The position numbers and the translations under genes are program-made. From positions 1 to 64,000 of the forward strand of contig JAIXWX010000019.1 of NCBI GenBank assembly GCA_027491075.1: 64,000 bases of DNA, in the 5' to 3' direction. This document shows positions 43,514 to 52,834 of the stretch, in pieces (the first letter of the stretch is position 1; every line of letters starts with the position of its first letter). The notes beneath the pieces were generated by a model. The model had not been told where the DNA came from, searched no databases, and was given only the letters and a program-made list of their open reading frames with translations. Source of the stretch: Flavobacteriales bacterium. GTDB lineage: Bacteria > Bacteroidota > Bacteroidia > Flavobacteriales_D > Sanyastnellaceae.

Positions 43514-44290
43514 TTACTTATGTAAAGAAGAAATAAAGCTCTCTAATGATCTCCGATCAACGGTTTTTATTTGTGGGAATTCGTATAAAAAGATCGAAGC
43601 CCATTCGCTAGGAGAAAAGTTACATGAAAGGTAATCTCCTAAAGCTAACTCCATTTGCTTTTCTTCTTCTTCGGAAACAAAATGAAGCACCCGTTTTTCT
43701 TTTCTACTTTTATATGTTAGGTTAATTGTTGCTTCTCTACTATGATTGTCATCATCCTTCAATTTAAAAAAATATGACGAGCCAATTCTGTCCAAACTCA
43801 GAAAATCGGAATCCTTCGAATCATTGGATATTTCGAACTTTACCAAGTTCGCATCAAAAACTGAAGAATCTATAGAAACCTCCAGGGTTCCAAAAACAAA
43901 AAGGGTATCTTTCCATGAGTCTAATAAAACACCATAGTTCTTATAGTATTTTTCATCAGACTTGGTCGCAAGCAAGGTTATGTTCTTTTCTTTGGAATTT
44001 TTATAAACCCATAAAAAAGGTTTATGACCAATGAGGTTGATTGCCATGATCCATGAAATGACCTTATTAGATACAAGCATTGGTTTAACTTCTTTTCTAA
44101 GATCCTCTGGAGTAGTTATTCGCTGCACTATTTTCGTTACTCTTTCGCGTAACGCTTCGTCTGGAGGAAAAGACCTAAAATCTACCGAATTAGAATCTCC
44201 AGAACTAACATTAGTGGTTATTGGAGAATTCGAGCAAAGAAAAACCATTATCACAGTGAGAAGGCCAATTAGCCCAAAAGAGAATTTCAT
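43514..44290 (-). CDS. Exported protein of unknown function, first gene of the caspase operon
   Basis: A 258-residue protein with an N-terminal signal sequence (FGLIGLLTVIMVFLC); the Cys could be lipidated although the lipobox is poor. The body has a helical N-terminal region, a beta-rich centre and a helical C-terminus (FSPSEWASIFLYEFPQIK). I do not recognise a domain. Cotranscription with CHASE2 and caspase genes suggests a role as an accessory or regulatory subunit. A TAAGTTTG promoter element precedes it. Confidence 0.62.
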   Translation of the reverse strand: MKFSFGLIGLLTVIMVFLCSNSPITTNVSSGDSNSVDFRSFPPDEALRERVTKIVQRITTPEDLRKEVKPMLVSNKVISWIMAINLIGHKPFLWVYKNSKEKNITLLATKSDEKYYKNYGVLLDSWKDTLFVFGTLEVSIDSSVFDANLVKFEISNDSKDSDFLSLDRIGSSYFFKLKDDDNHSREATINLTYKSRKEKRVLHFVSEEEEKQMELALGDYLSCNFSPSEWASIFLYEFPQIKTVDRRSLESFISSLHK

Positions 44291-44314
44291 AGTAAGTTAA
44301 TTAAGTTATGCAAA

Positions 44315-44322
44315 CAAACTTA
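44315..44322 (-). promoter_or_regulatory. Putative -7 element of the caspase operon (TAAGTTTG)
   Basis: Minus-strand TAAGTTTG matches TAnnTTTG exactly, 24 bp upstream of the first ATG of the operon (44290). No -33 TTG recognised. Confidence 0.45.
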
Positions 44323-44447
44323 TTAAATGTAACCTTAAAATAAAAGAAAACCCTATTAAGAATATGATAAATCAGGGATTAAGCCGCATTAAAGCTATTT
44401 CTATCGACTCTCTTCGAGTTTAAAAACTCACTATTGCTTTCTCTGAT

Positions 44448-45941
44448 TTATTTCGATACAAAAAATCTACCCAAATACTCTATACCCCCCCACCGCAACC
44501 CCAAAAACGTCAACCCTCCATTGATCAACAATAACTCGCTGCCGAATCTATAGCCGCCGAGATGGTGCGGGGGAATGAGCGTCAATGAATAGGTGATCAA
44601 GGGTGCAAGAATGCACACAATGGGGGTCAAACGATCGTTCACCGAACGCTTGGTCAATATGCCAAAAGCAAACAAGCCTAACAAAGGTCCATAGGTGTAA
44701 TTGGCTATGTCCAACAATACATTGATGATGCTGCCGTTGTTGAGCCACTTGAAAAGAAATACAAAGAGAATAAATACTCCAGCAAATATCAAATGCACAC
44801 GCTTGCGCAAACGAACTTTCTCTTCTTCACTCTTCTTCTCATCGCGCTGCATCCCCAATATATCGATGCAAAAAGAGGCCGTCAATGCAGTAATGGCGCC
44901 GTCGGCCGAAGGAAACAACGCACTGATTAACCCAATGATAAATATGATGCCAACTACCGGTGGCAAATAATCCAATGCAATGGTGGGAAACAAGGTATCG
45001 CCAGATAAATTGGCGCCTTTGCTACTGGCATAGAGATATAACAATCCTCCTAAGGTAAGAAAAACAAAGTTGACCAACACTAAAATGAAGCTGAAGGTGA
45101 TCATGTTCTTCTGCGAGTCTCCCAAGGTCTTTACACTGATGTTTTTCTGCATCATCTCTTGATCTAATCCCGTCATACTAATGGTGATAAAGGCTCCACC
45201 GATAATCTGCTTGAGAAAGAATTTTTTATCCGATGGATTGGTCTCAAATATCTTCAAGTATCCCGCGTCACTCATGGCGTTCATGGAACTGGCAAAACTA
45301 TAATTGAGGTCTTGGAGAATGTAAACAACGCAAACCACTAGAGCCAATAACATAAAGAAAGTTTGTAAGGTATCGGTCCAAACAATGGTCTTGACACCGC
45401 CTTTGTAGGTGTAAAGCAGAATCATCAGCATAATGGCAAAAGCGGTAACTGCGAAAGGAATAGTAAATGATTCTCCTCCCAAAGAGAAGGTCATCTTGTC
45501 GACTACATACACCTGCAATACGTTCACCACAATGTACAATCGCAAGGTCGCTCCAAGGGTTCGAGAAATGATAAAAAACAATGCGCCGGTCTTATACGAA
45601 ACCATGCCCAATCGTCCTTGAAGGTAGGTGTAAATAGACGTTAGATTCAATCGATAGTATAAAGGCAAAAGAACAAAGGCCACTACAAAGTAACCAATGA
45701 AGTATCCAACCACTACTTGAAAATAGGTGAATCCTGCATCGCGCACTGTACCGGGAACACTCACGAAGGTGACTCCCGACAAAGAGGTGCCCACCATGCC
45801 GAAGGCCACTAAATACCAAGGAGCACTTTTGTTGGCTGCAAAAAAAGTCTGATTGGTGGCCCGCTTTCCCGTAACATAGGAAATACCTAGCAAAATCATG
45901 AAGTAGGCCAATAAAATCAATAAGATGAGTAGTTGCGACAT
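44448..45941 (-). CDS. Sodium:solute symporter (SSS family)
   Basis: A roughly 497-residue transporter with 13 or so hydrophobic spans. I start at the ATG at 45941 (MSQLLILL), since the longer frame adds 18 hydrophilic residues and runs over the recR promoter. SSS features include the early ATNQTFFAANKSAPW and SGVTFVSVPG sodium-site segment in the first helices, and a conserved core GLISALFPSADGAITAL. The substrate cannot be read from the sequence; sugars, sialic acid or proline are usual options in this family. It is divergent from recR. Confidence 0.88.
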   Translation of the reverse strand: MSQLLILLILLAYFMILLGISYVTGKRATNQTFFAANKSAPWYLVAFGMVGTSLSGVTFVSVPGTVRDAGFTYFQVVVGYFIGYFVVAFVLLPLYYRLNLTSIYTYLQGRLGMVSYKTGALFFIISRTLGATLRLYIVVNVLQVYVVDKMTFSLGGESFTIPFAVTAFAIMLMILLYTYKGGVKTIVWTDTLQTFFMLLALVVCVVYILQDLNYSFASSMNAMSDAGYLKIFETNPSDKKFFLKQIIGGAFITISMTGLDQEMMQKNISVKTLGDSQKNMITFSFILVLVNFVFLTLGGLLYLYASSKGANLSGDTLFPTIALDYLPPVVGIIFIIGLISALFPSADGAITALTASFCIDILGMQRDEKKSEEEKVRLRKRVHLIFAGVFILFVFLFKWLNNGSIINVLLDIANYTYGPLLGLFAFGILTKRSVNDRLTPIVCILAPLITYSLTLIPPHHLGGYRFGSELLLINGGLTFLGLRWGGIEYLGRFFVSK

Positions 45942-45982
45942 GGAGCAAATATAACCTGTCGGGGACGTTGTATATTTACCCC

Positions 45983-46600
45983 GTGAATATTCCAAGTAAA
46001 CTCATCGAACAGGCGGTGGATCAAATGTCTGGACTACCGGGCATTGGTCGGAAAACGGCTTTGCGATTGGTGCTCGAATTGCTCAAGCGCAAACCAGAAG
46101 AGGTGAAGCGATTCTCTGAGGCGTTTATACAGATGCGTGAACATATTCACCATTGTTCGATTTGCCATAATCTATCCGATGAGGAAACTTGTTCAATTTG
46201 TAGAAATGCTTCCCGCGACCGTTCTACCATCTGTGTGGTGAGCGATATTCGAGACGTGATGGCGATAGAGTCCACAGAACAATACAAGGGTTTGTATCAT
46301 GTATTGGGCGGTCTTATCTCTCCAATGGATGGGGTGGGTCCTTCTGACTTAACCGTGGATGATTTATTGAAACGTGTAGGATCTGGTGAGGTACAAGAAA
46401 TCATTTTCGCGCTGAGTGCAACCATGGAGGGCGAAACGACGGGCTTTTTCTTGTATAAAAAATTGCAGCCCTTAGAGGTAAAAATATCCAACATCGCCCG
46501 TGGTGTAGCCGTGGGTGGTGAATTGGAATATACCGATGAGGTGACGCTAGGAAGAAGCATCCAGCTCAGAACTCCTTACGAATCTTCATTGAAAAGATAG
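45983..46600 (+). CDS. recR: Recombination protein RecR
   Basis: A 205-residue RecR acting with RecF/RecO in loading RecA at gaps. Visible: helix-hairpin-helix LPGIGRKTALRL, zinc finger with four Cys (CSICHNLSDEETCSIC), and Toprim domain (ICVVSDIRDVMAIE, YHVLGGLISPMDGVGPSDL). I choose GTG at 45983 because family members begin with (M)NIPSKLIE; the frame extends to a TTG five codons earlier, which overlaps a TATATTTA promoter-like element. If that element is used the leader is extremely short. Confidence 0.93.
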   Translation: MNIPSKLIEQAVDQMSGLPGIGRKTALRLVLELLKRKPEEVKRFSEAFIQMREHIHHCSICHNLSDEETCSICRNASRDRSTICVVSDIRDVMAIESTEQYKGLYHVLGGLISPMDGVGPSDLTVDDLLKRVGSGEVQEIIFALSATMEGETTGFFLYKKLQPLEVKISNIARGVAVGGELEYTDEVTLGRSIQLRTPYESSLKR

Positions 46601-46604
46601 CGCC

Positions 46605-48539
46605 ATGAAGATCTCCATTGTTATCGTCAATTATAATGTTCGGTATTTTTTAGAACAATGCCTGATCAGTGTCGAAAAGGCGATGCACCGTATTGAAAAT
46701 AATGGAGAGGTATGGGTAGTAGATAACAACTCGGTAGATGGTTCGGTACAATTGATTCGGGAAAAGTTTCCATGGGTCAAAGTGATCGCGAATACAGAAA
46801 ACACTGGCTTTTCGAAAGCTAACAACCAGGCTATGCGTAAGGCTATAGGAGAATATGTTTTGCTCTTAAATCCCGATACTGTAATTGAAGAAGATACTCT
46901 GGAAAAAGTGATCCACTTTATGGATGAACATCCCAAAGCGGGTGGTTTGGGAGTAAAAATGGTGGATGGAAAAGGAAAATTCTTGCCCGAATCGAAAAGA
47001 GGTCTTCCCACTCCAGCAACTTCGTTTTATAAAATATTCGGAATCTCTAGGCTATTTCCTTACTCCAAAAAATTCAACCGATATCATCTGGGACATTTGG
47101 ATGCGGAACAAACGCATGAAATAGAAATCCTCTCTGGTGCATTTATGATGATGCGCAAATCCGTATTGGACAAGGTAGGACTCTTGGATGAGGCGTTTTT
47201 CATGTATGGAGAAGATATCGATTTGTCTTGGAGAATCATTCAAGGCGGTTGGAAAAACTACTACTTTCCAGAAACGCGGATCATCCATTACAAAGGTGAA
47301 AGCACCAAGAAGGGAAGTCTTAACTATGTTTTCGTTTTCTACAATGCGATGGTCATTTTTGCGAAAAAGCACTTTAGTGAAAGCAACGCAAAGACGTTTG
47401 GACTGCTCATTCAATTTGCCATTTGGTTGCGTGCTTCCTTCGCTGTGATTTCGCGCTTTGTAAAACGTATTGCACCGCCCTTTCTCGACTTTTCGTTTCT
47501 TATCACGGGTTTATTTTTTACAAAAGAGATTTATGCTTCACTTCAACACAAGTTGTTCAAAGAGGAGTTAATACTTCCTTCGTTTCTTGTATTTAGCACT
47601 GTTTGGTTATTTTCAGCGTGGCTCGGCGGGCATTATGATCGAACAAAAAAAATCCCTTCGAGTTTGCGCTTTACATTATTCGGTTCGCTTATCATCCTAT
47701 TGACGTATTCCCTATTGCCTGAGAGTATGCGCTTTTCGAGAGCCGTAGTTTTAATCTCATGCGTACTTGCTCCTATTTGGCTTTTGATCAGTGCGTTGGT
47801 CTATCGCTATATCTCGCAAGGCAGTTCGGGATGGACCAGCAACAAAAACAAAAACTATTTGTTGGTTGGCAATGAAGAGGAAACGCGAAGGGTGAGATCC
47901 ATCATAGAACAAACCTCTATGAATCAAGGAGAAATCATCAGTCGATCTCCTGAAGACACTTTACATCAAGACTTGGAAGAGTTGATCCGTGTATTGCGCA
48001 TTGACGCCATCGTTTTTTGCGCAAAGGACATCTCTGCAAAAGATATTATCCGCACGATGAGTTCCGCTGAGTCCTTGGAAGTTGAATTCAAAATTGCCCC
48101 ACCGGAAACGCTCTACATCATCGGTAGCAATTCCATTGAAACCACTGGTGATGTGCATATGTTGGATATCAACTCGGTTGATAAGCCTTTGAACCGACGT
48201 TTAAAGAGGCTTTTTGATGTGGTGATTTCCTTCGTGCTCTTAGTGCTTTCGCCGCTGCTTATCTTTATTCAGAAAAAACCCGTTTCATTTATACGCAACC
48301 TTGCTCTGGTGCTAGTTAATCAAAAAACATGGGTGGGCTATTACTATGGAAAAGAAAATACGCTTCCCGCAGGCCTGCCGAAGATGAAACGCTCTGTTGT
48401 TCATCCACTGATTCAATTGCCATCGCCTCAAGTGACTGAAGAATTGAAAGAAAAGTTCAACGTGGTGTACGCAAAAGATTACAGCATGAAGCAAGATTTT
48501 AAACTGCTTCGTAAAGGCATCCGTTTTCTTGGAAATTAA
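46605..48539 (+). CDS. Glycosyltransferase family 2 fused to a membrane sugar-transferase-like region
   Basis: A 644-residue protein. Residues 1-270 are a GT2 (WbbL-like) domain: ISIVIVNYN, VDNNSVDGS, LNPDTVI and the GEDIDLSWR motif. After this come membrane spans and a segment that resembles the N-terminal half of polyprenyl-phosphate glycosylphosphotransferases: transmembrane helices, a nucleotide-binding-like domain (KNYLLVGNEEETRRV), and LNRRLKRLFDVVIS, the start of the bacterial sugar transferase domain. The catalytic remainder of that domain is absent. It probably transfers sugars for surface polysaccharide. Begins four bases after recR. Confidence 0.82.
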   Translation: MKISIVIVNYNVRYFLEQCLISVEKAMHRIENNGEVWVVDNNSVDGSVQLIREKFPWVKVIANTENTGFSKANNQAMRKAIGEYVLLLNPDTVIEEDTLEKVIHFMDEHPKAGGLGVKMVDGKGKFLPESKRGLPTPATSFYKIFGISRLFPYSKKFNRYHLGHLDAEQTHEIEILSGAFMMMRKSVLDKVGLLDEAFFMYGEDIDLSWRIIQGGWKNYYFPETRIIHYKGESTKKGSLNYVFVFYNAMVIFAKKHFSESNAKTFGLLIQFAIWLRASFAVISRFVKRIAPPFLDFSFLITGLFFTKEIYASLQHKLFKEELILPSFLVFSTVWLFSAWLGGHYDRTKKIPSSLRFTLFGSLIILLTYSLLPESMRFSRAVVLISCVLAPIWLLISALVYRYISQGSSGWTSNKNKNYLLVGNEEETRRVRSIIEQTSMNQGEIISRSPEDTLHQDLEELIRVLRIDAIVFCAKDISAKDIIRTMSSAESLEVEFKIAPPETLYIIGSNSIETTGDVHMLDINSVDKPLNRRLKRLFDVVISFVLLVLSPLLIFIQKKPVSFIRNLALVLVNQKTWVGYYYGKENTLPAGLPKMKRSVVHPLIQLPSPQVTEELKEKFNVVYAKDYSMKQDFKLLRKGIRFLGN

Positions 48540-49468
48540 ACAGACTTAATCAACGCTGGACGCTGGGTAATTTCATGATAGCAAATGGCATCTTGATTGA
48601 AGTAATGAAATACCATGCTTTTTCGCGTTTTAGATTTATCACTGTGAGGTTCACCTCCATGAAATAGATTAGCATGCCAAATCAATAAATCTCCCTTTTC
48701 CGCTATAAATACACTTTTTTCTAAATTGTTATCTGCAATTTTCTTGCGCATCATCTCTTCATACTCAGGATACTCCTTGTCTCCCGTGAAGAAGAAGTTT
48801 CCTTCATTGTCATAGTCTTCATTCAAATAGTAAGGCAACTTGTGGCTACCTGGATAATAATGCAAAGGACCATTATCAAGAGTCATTGGCTCCAAGGCAA
48901 GCCAAGCGCCAAGCAATCCCCCCAGCGGATAGGTGGTCATATGAATGGAATCGGAATGCGTGGGTTGTTCGCTACCTTGGATGAAGTTGATGCTCTGAAA
49001 CAATGCAGCTTCTCCTCCAATTAAACAAGAAAGTAATTCTCTTAAATCTGAATCATTGCCAATGTCACGAAGTAATTTCGACTTGTGAATAGCAAACATG
49101 ATTTTATTCTTATAGCGAAAATCAATGGTACCTGATTGAAGAAGGTCATTGATTTCTTTATTGACGGCATCCACTTGATCAACGCTCAAATAGTTGCGAA
49201 GAATGGTGTATCCATTATTATTAAACTCCAAAATACTTTGTTGATTGGCCGCATTCAATCTTTGAAACAAGCGGGTACTGCGCGCTCTATCCAAATCAGG
49301 AGTACATTCCTTTTCCTTTAGGTGTTTAAAATCCCGACTACTTACTGGTGAATAATAGCTCTTTCGAATTCCCCATTTCTTATAAAGAGGAAGATTATGC
49401 GCTAATTCTTTTTTGTGAAAAAAATTATAGAGCATGTAGGAGAACTTAATCCGGCGCAGTAGTGACAT
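48536..49468 (-). CDS. Phytanoyl-CoA dioxygenase (PhyH) family protein
   Basis: A 310-residue Fe(II)/2-oxoglutarate-dependent oxygenase-like protein. The facial triad appears intact: HSD in QPTHSDSIHM and a distal His in NLFHGGEPH, with a C-terminal Arg (KTRKSMVFHYF) for the oxoglutarate. Members hydroxylate diverse small molecules or surface components; the substrate is not indicated. It is convergent with the GT2 gene, overlapping by four bases, and downstream of pyrG on the same strand by six bases. Confidence 0.85.
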   Translation of the reverse strand: MSLLRRIKFSYMLYNFFHKKELAHNLPLYKKWGIRKSYYSPVSSRDFKHLKEKECTPDLDRARSTRLFQRLNAANQQSILEFNNNGYTILRNYLSVDQVDAVNKEINDLLQSGTIDFRYKNKIMFAIHKSKLLRDIGNDSDLRELLSCLIGGEAALFQSINFIQGSEQPTHSDSIHMTTYPLGGLLGAWLALEPMTLDNGPLHYYPGSHKLPYYLNEDYDNEGNFFFTGDKEYPEYEEMMRKKIADNNLEKSVFIAEKGDLLIWHANLFHGGEPHSDKSKTRKSMVFHYFNQDAICYHEITQRPALIKSV

Positions 49469-49474
49469 CTTCGA

Positions 49475-51079
49475 TTACTTTTTTAAGGTCGCTTTCACGA
49501 AAGATACAAAAAGTGGATGAGGATTCATCACGGTGCTTTTATACTCTGGGTGAAATTGTGCGGCAACGAAATAAGGATGATTATCCAATTCAATGATTTC
49601 GACCAAGCCGCTATCAGGATTGATTCCGGTTGCTTTAAATCCAGCTTTCTCAAACTGCTCTTTATAATCGTTATTGAACTCAAATCGATGACGATGGCGT
49701 TCTTCAATCATCTCTTTGCCGTAAGCTTTGTATGCCTTGGATCCTTTCACCAATCGACAAGGATAAGATCCAAGACGCATGGTACCACCTTTGTTTACGA
49801 TCGACTTTTGTTCGGCCATCAAGCATATTACAGGATGCTGTGTATATTCCTTCATCTCCGTAGAATGCGCATCCGGGTAGCCCAGTACGTTGCGAGCAAA
49901 TTCGATGGTTGCGATTTGCATTCCCAAACAAATTCCAAAGAAAGGAATCTTATTTTCTCGAGCATACTTTATCGCTTCAATTTTTCCATCGATGCCTCTG
50001 CTACCGAAGCCTGGCGCAACCAGTATACCATCCACACCATCCAACTTTTCTGCTACGTTTTTAGCATAAATCTCTTCGCTGTGCACCCAACGAATGTCCA
50101 CATGCGTTTCATTGGCCGCACCCGCGTGATTGAAAGCCTCTGCAATACTTTTGTAAGAATCTTTTAACTCAACATACTTTCCTATCAGCGCAATGGTCAC
50201 TTGATGCTTGGGATGTTTATGTCTGTACAAAAAATCTTCCCACTTCTTCAAATCTGGTTTCTTTTTCGACTTAACATTTAGTTTTTCTAAAACTACTTCA
50301 TCCAGTTTTTCCTCCATCATTAATACTGGAACATCATAAATTGTTTCTGCGTCAATACTTTGAATCACTGCGTTCGAAGTGACGTTGCAAAACTTCGCTA
50401 TTTTGTTGCGAATAGACTGATTCAATTCATGCTCGGTTCGACACACGAGAATGTCTGGCTGCACTCCATTTTCCAGAAGCATTTTCACACTGTGCTGAGT
50501 GGGTTTTGTTTTCAACTCACCTGCGGCGGATAAAAACGGAATAAGCGTGAGATGAATCACGATCACGTCCTCATCTCTCTCCCATTTCATTTGACGCACT
50601 GCCTCAATGTATGGCAATGATTCAATGTCGCCCACTGTTCCACCTATTTCTGTAATAACAAAATCAAAGTCATTTTTACTTCCTAATATTTGAATACATC
50701 TCTTTATTTCATCCGTGATATGCGGAATGATTTGCACTGTTTTTCCAAGATATTCTCCCCGTCTTTCCTTTTCTATAACGCTTTGATAAATGCGACCTGT
50801 GGTGATGTTATTGGATTGCGAGGTAGGCACATTTAAAAATCGCTCATAGTGTCCTAGATCCAGGTCAGTTTCTGCCCCGTCGTCCGTCACGAAACACTCG
50901 CCGTGTTCATAAGGGTTCAACGTGCCTGGATCTACATTAATGTAAGGATCCAATTTTTGAAGGGTAACGGAAAATCCTCTGGATTGAAGCAACTTAGCTA
51001 AAGAAGCGGAGATAATACCCTTTCCGAGGGAGGAAGTCACCCCACCGGTGACGAAAATATACTTTGTGTTTTCTGACAT
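49475..51079 (-). CDS. pyrG: CTP synthase
   Basis: A 534-residue PyrG, amination of UTP to CTP. The N-terminal synthase domain starts [17 protein letters not shown] with the ATP-binding loop and continues with [11 protein letters not shown]; the C-terminal class I amidotransferase domain has [10 protein letters not shown], nucleophile Cys in GICLGMQ near residue 384, and the QFHPEYKS His-Glu. Length and order are canonical. A TACTTTTG promoter element lies upstream; phyH follows closely. Confidence 0.97.
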   Translation of the reverse strand: MSENTKYIFVTGGVTSSLGKGIISASLAKLLQSRGFSVTLQKLDPYINVDPGTLNPYEHGECFVTDDGAETDLDLGHYERFLNVPTSQSNNITTGRIYQSVIEKERRGEYLGKTVQIIPHITDEIKRCIQILGSKNDFDFVITEIGGTVGDIESLPYIEAVRQMKWERDEDVIVIHLTLIPFLSAAGELKTKPTQHSVKMLLENGVQPDILVCRTEHELNQSIRNKIAKFCNVTSNAVIQSIDAETIYDVPVLMMEEKLDEVVLEKLNVKSKKKPDLKKWEDFLYRHKHPKHQVTIALIGKYVELKDSYKSIAEAFNHAGAANETHVDIRWVHSEEIYAKNVAEKLDGVDGILVAPGFGSRGIDGKIEAIKYARENKIPFFGICLGMQIATIEFARNVLGYPDAHSTEMKEYTQHPVICLMAEQKSIVNKGGTMRLGSYPCRLVKGSKAYKAYGKEMIEERHRHRFEFNNDYKEQFEKAGFKATGINPDSGLVEIIELDNHPYFVAAQFHPEYKSTVMNPHPLFVSFVKATLKK

Positions 51080-51113
51080 GGCCGTAATGCTATAAAAGCT
51101 TAATTACGGGATA

Positions 51114-51121
51114 CAAAAGTA
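51114..51121 (-). promoter_or_regulatory. Putative -7 element for pyrG (TACTTTTG)
   Basis: Minus-strand TAnnTTTG match 34 bp upstream of the pyrG ATG. No -33 match seen. Confidence 0.4.
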
Positions 51122-51181
51122 GGCTAAAGAGGTATTGAGAAAAAATAAACTTATTACACACCCTCTGAAAGGCTTGATAAA

Positions 51182-52306
51182 TCAAGGTTTTTCTTCAGAA
51201 ATCGCCCTCGTCAAAGACTCCACTAGCTTAAACTCTGATAAGAATTCTCTCGCCACTACCCGAAGTATGGTGTACGATGGAATAGCGATAATCATTCCTA
51301 CAATCCCGCCGATGGTACCGGCGGCGAGCACTACGATAAATATTTCCAAGGGATGGGCTTTAACGCTATTTCCTAAAACCAACGGCTGAATTACGAAGCC
51401 GTCAATCTGCTGTGCTACAATGAACACCGAACCCACTTTGAGCATACATGAAACAATGTCCAAAGAAGGATCTTGATAGACACCCGTTGTGACCGCAATG
51501 ATGATCCCGAAGGTAGCACCGAGAAGAGGACCCAAATATGGAATAACATTTACTATACCTGCGAAAAGACCTATTAATACAGCATTTTTGACACCAAGCA
51601 CACTCATTCCCACTCCGATCATCGTAGCCATCACAAGACTCTGAATACACACCCCCACAAAAAATCGACGCAATAAGTGATGACTGTGCTCCAGAATATT
51701 TTTCATTTTCCCCAGATGTTTATCCGGAGTAATAGTAAAGACAATGCGAGTAAATAGCATCCCATCTTTTAAAAAGAAAAACGCCATAAAGAGAACGGCA
51801 AAGAACCCCACGAAAAAACTTCCCAAAGCCCCCACTACGTTCGTAAAAAATCCGCCCACCCATTCAAAGCTCATGAAACTCGCCAAGGTAGATTGCAGCC
51901 ATGCTTTCCATGCTGCAGGGTCCGTTTGCAGCCCATTGCCATTGGCAGTATTGGATAGCCAGTCAAACTGCGCCTCAATGGTGGTCATTAACTGCGTAAC
52001 GTCCATTGAAGAAAGTATTTCAATCTCTTCGAGCACTACTGGGGCGAACAAAGCGAGAAGTCCGAAAAATATAGAGAAGAAAGTGGCCAAAGTCACCAAA
52101 GCTCGGAGCCAAGCTGGCATGATCCATTTTCTAATCTTGACTTTCTTGAGCAATTCCATAAGCGGATCACCAATAAAAGAAACCACTACCGCGAGCAACG
52201 CGTAGGTAAGAATGCTACGGAAAATCCAGATTACATAACCCAGAATAAAGATACCGGCTAAACCAAAAATGATTTTCCAGTTGTTATCTAATTTAAAGGA
52301 GTTCAT
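51182..52306 (-). CDS. AI-2E family transporter (YdiK/PerM-like)
   Basis: A 374-residue integral membrane protein with about eight spans in the usual pattern: an N-terminal pair (IIFGLAGIFILGYVIWIF), an amphipathic middle region, and a C-terminal cluster including GLFAGIVNVIPYLGPLLGATFG, the PYLGP motif being characteristic. Family members export small molecules or act in ion homeostasis; autoinducer-2 transport should not be assumed. It is divergent from sixA. Confidence 0.9.
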   Translation of the reverse strand: MNSFKLDNNWKIIFGLAGIFILGYVIWIFRSILTYALLAVVVSFIGDPLMELLKKVKIRKWIMPAWLRALVTLATFFSIFFGLLALFAPVVLEEIEILSSMDVTQLMTTIEAQFDWLSNTANGNGLQTDPAAWKAWLQSTLASFMSFEWVGGFFTNVVGALGSFFVGFFAVLFMAFFFLKDGMLFTRIVFTITPDKHLGKMKNILEHSHHLLRRFFVGVCIQSLVMATMIGVGMSVLGVKNAVLIGLFAGIVNVIPYLGPLLGATFGIIIAVTTGVYQDPSLDIVSCMLKVGSVFIVAQQIDGFVIQPLVLGNSVKAHPLEIFIVVLAAGTIGGIVGMIIAIPSYTILRVVAREFLSEFKLVESLTRAISEEKP

Positions 52307-52339
52307 TCGAATACAATCATAGTGTATTTTCGTGACCTA

Positions 52340-52834
52340 ATGAAACGAATTCACATCATTCGCCATGCAAAATCCGATTGGTCGGTAGCCGGTCAGAGAG
52401 ATTTTGACCGTGTGCTCAATGAGCGCGGGCTTTCCAATGCTCCAATGATGGCGGCTCGTTTTGCAAAAAAATATAGAAAACCCGACTTCATCGTATGCAG
52501 TCCTGCCAAACGAACACACGATACCTGCGTTTTCTTCTGTGAGGCTCTGGGATTTGACTTCAAAGATGTTTTTTTTGAGAAAAAAATCTACGAGGCCCCG
52601 CTTTTGAATCTAGTACAAGTGATTGGGGACATACCTGATCATGCCAACGAAGCCCTGTTTATAGGACATAACTATGGTGTTGGATTGTTGGTCGAATATC
52701 TTACAGGGGAGCAAGTTGCAATGCCCACTTGCGCCATTGCCACCGTGGATTTACATATCGATCGTTGGCAGGAAGTTGGTAAAGACAGTGGTACATTGCT
52801 GGAGTATGATTTTCCTAAAAATGATTCATTATGA
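52340..52834 (+). CDS. Histidine phosphatase family protein (SixA-like)
   Basis: A 164-residue phosphohistidine phosphatase-like protein. Catalytic features: IHIIRHAKSDW with the RHG-type RHA motif, SPAKRTHDTC with the second Arg, and LFIGHNYGVG with the second His. Members dephosphorylate His or other phosphoesters in the cytosol. I start at the ATG at 52340 because the RHA motif should lie near the N-terminus; the six upstream codons are dispensable. The stop overlaps the ZIP gene ATG by four bases. Confidence 0.88.
   Translation: MKRIHIIRHAKSDWSVAGQRDFDRVLNERGLSNAPMMAARFAKKYRKPDFIVCSPAKRTHDTCVFFCEALGFDFKDVFFEKKIYEAPLLNLVQVIGDIPDHANEALFIGHNYGVGLLVEYLTGEQVAMPTCAIATVDLHIDRWQEVGKDSGTLLEYDFPKNDSL

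Noticed and set aside
27599-44290. Mobile element or genomic island with integration machinery
   Set aside because: No integrase, transposase, relaxase or terminal repeats were seen. The region is accessory in character but transfer is not demonstrated.
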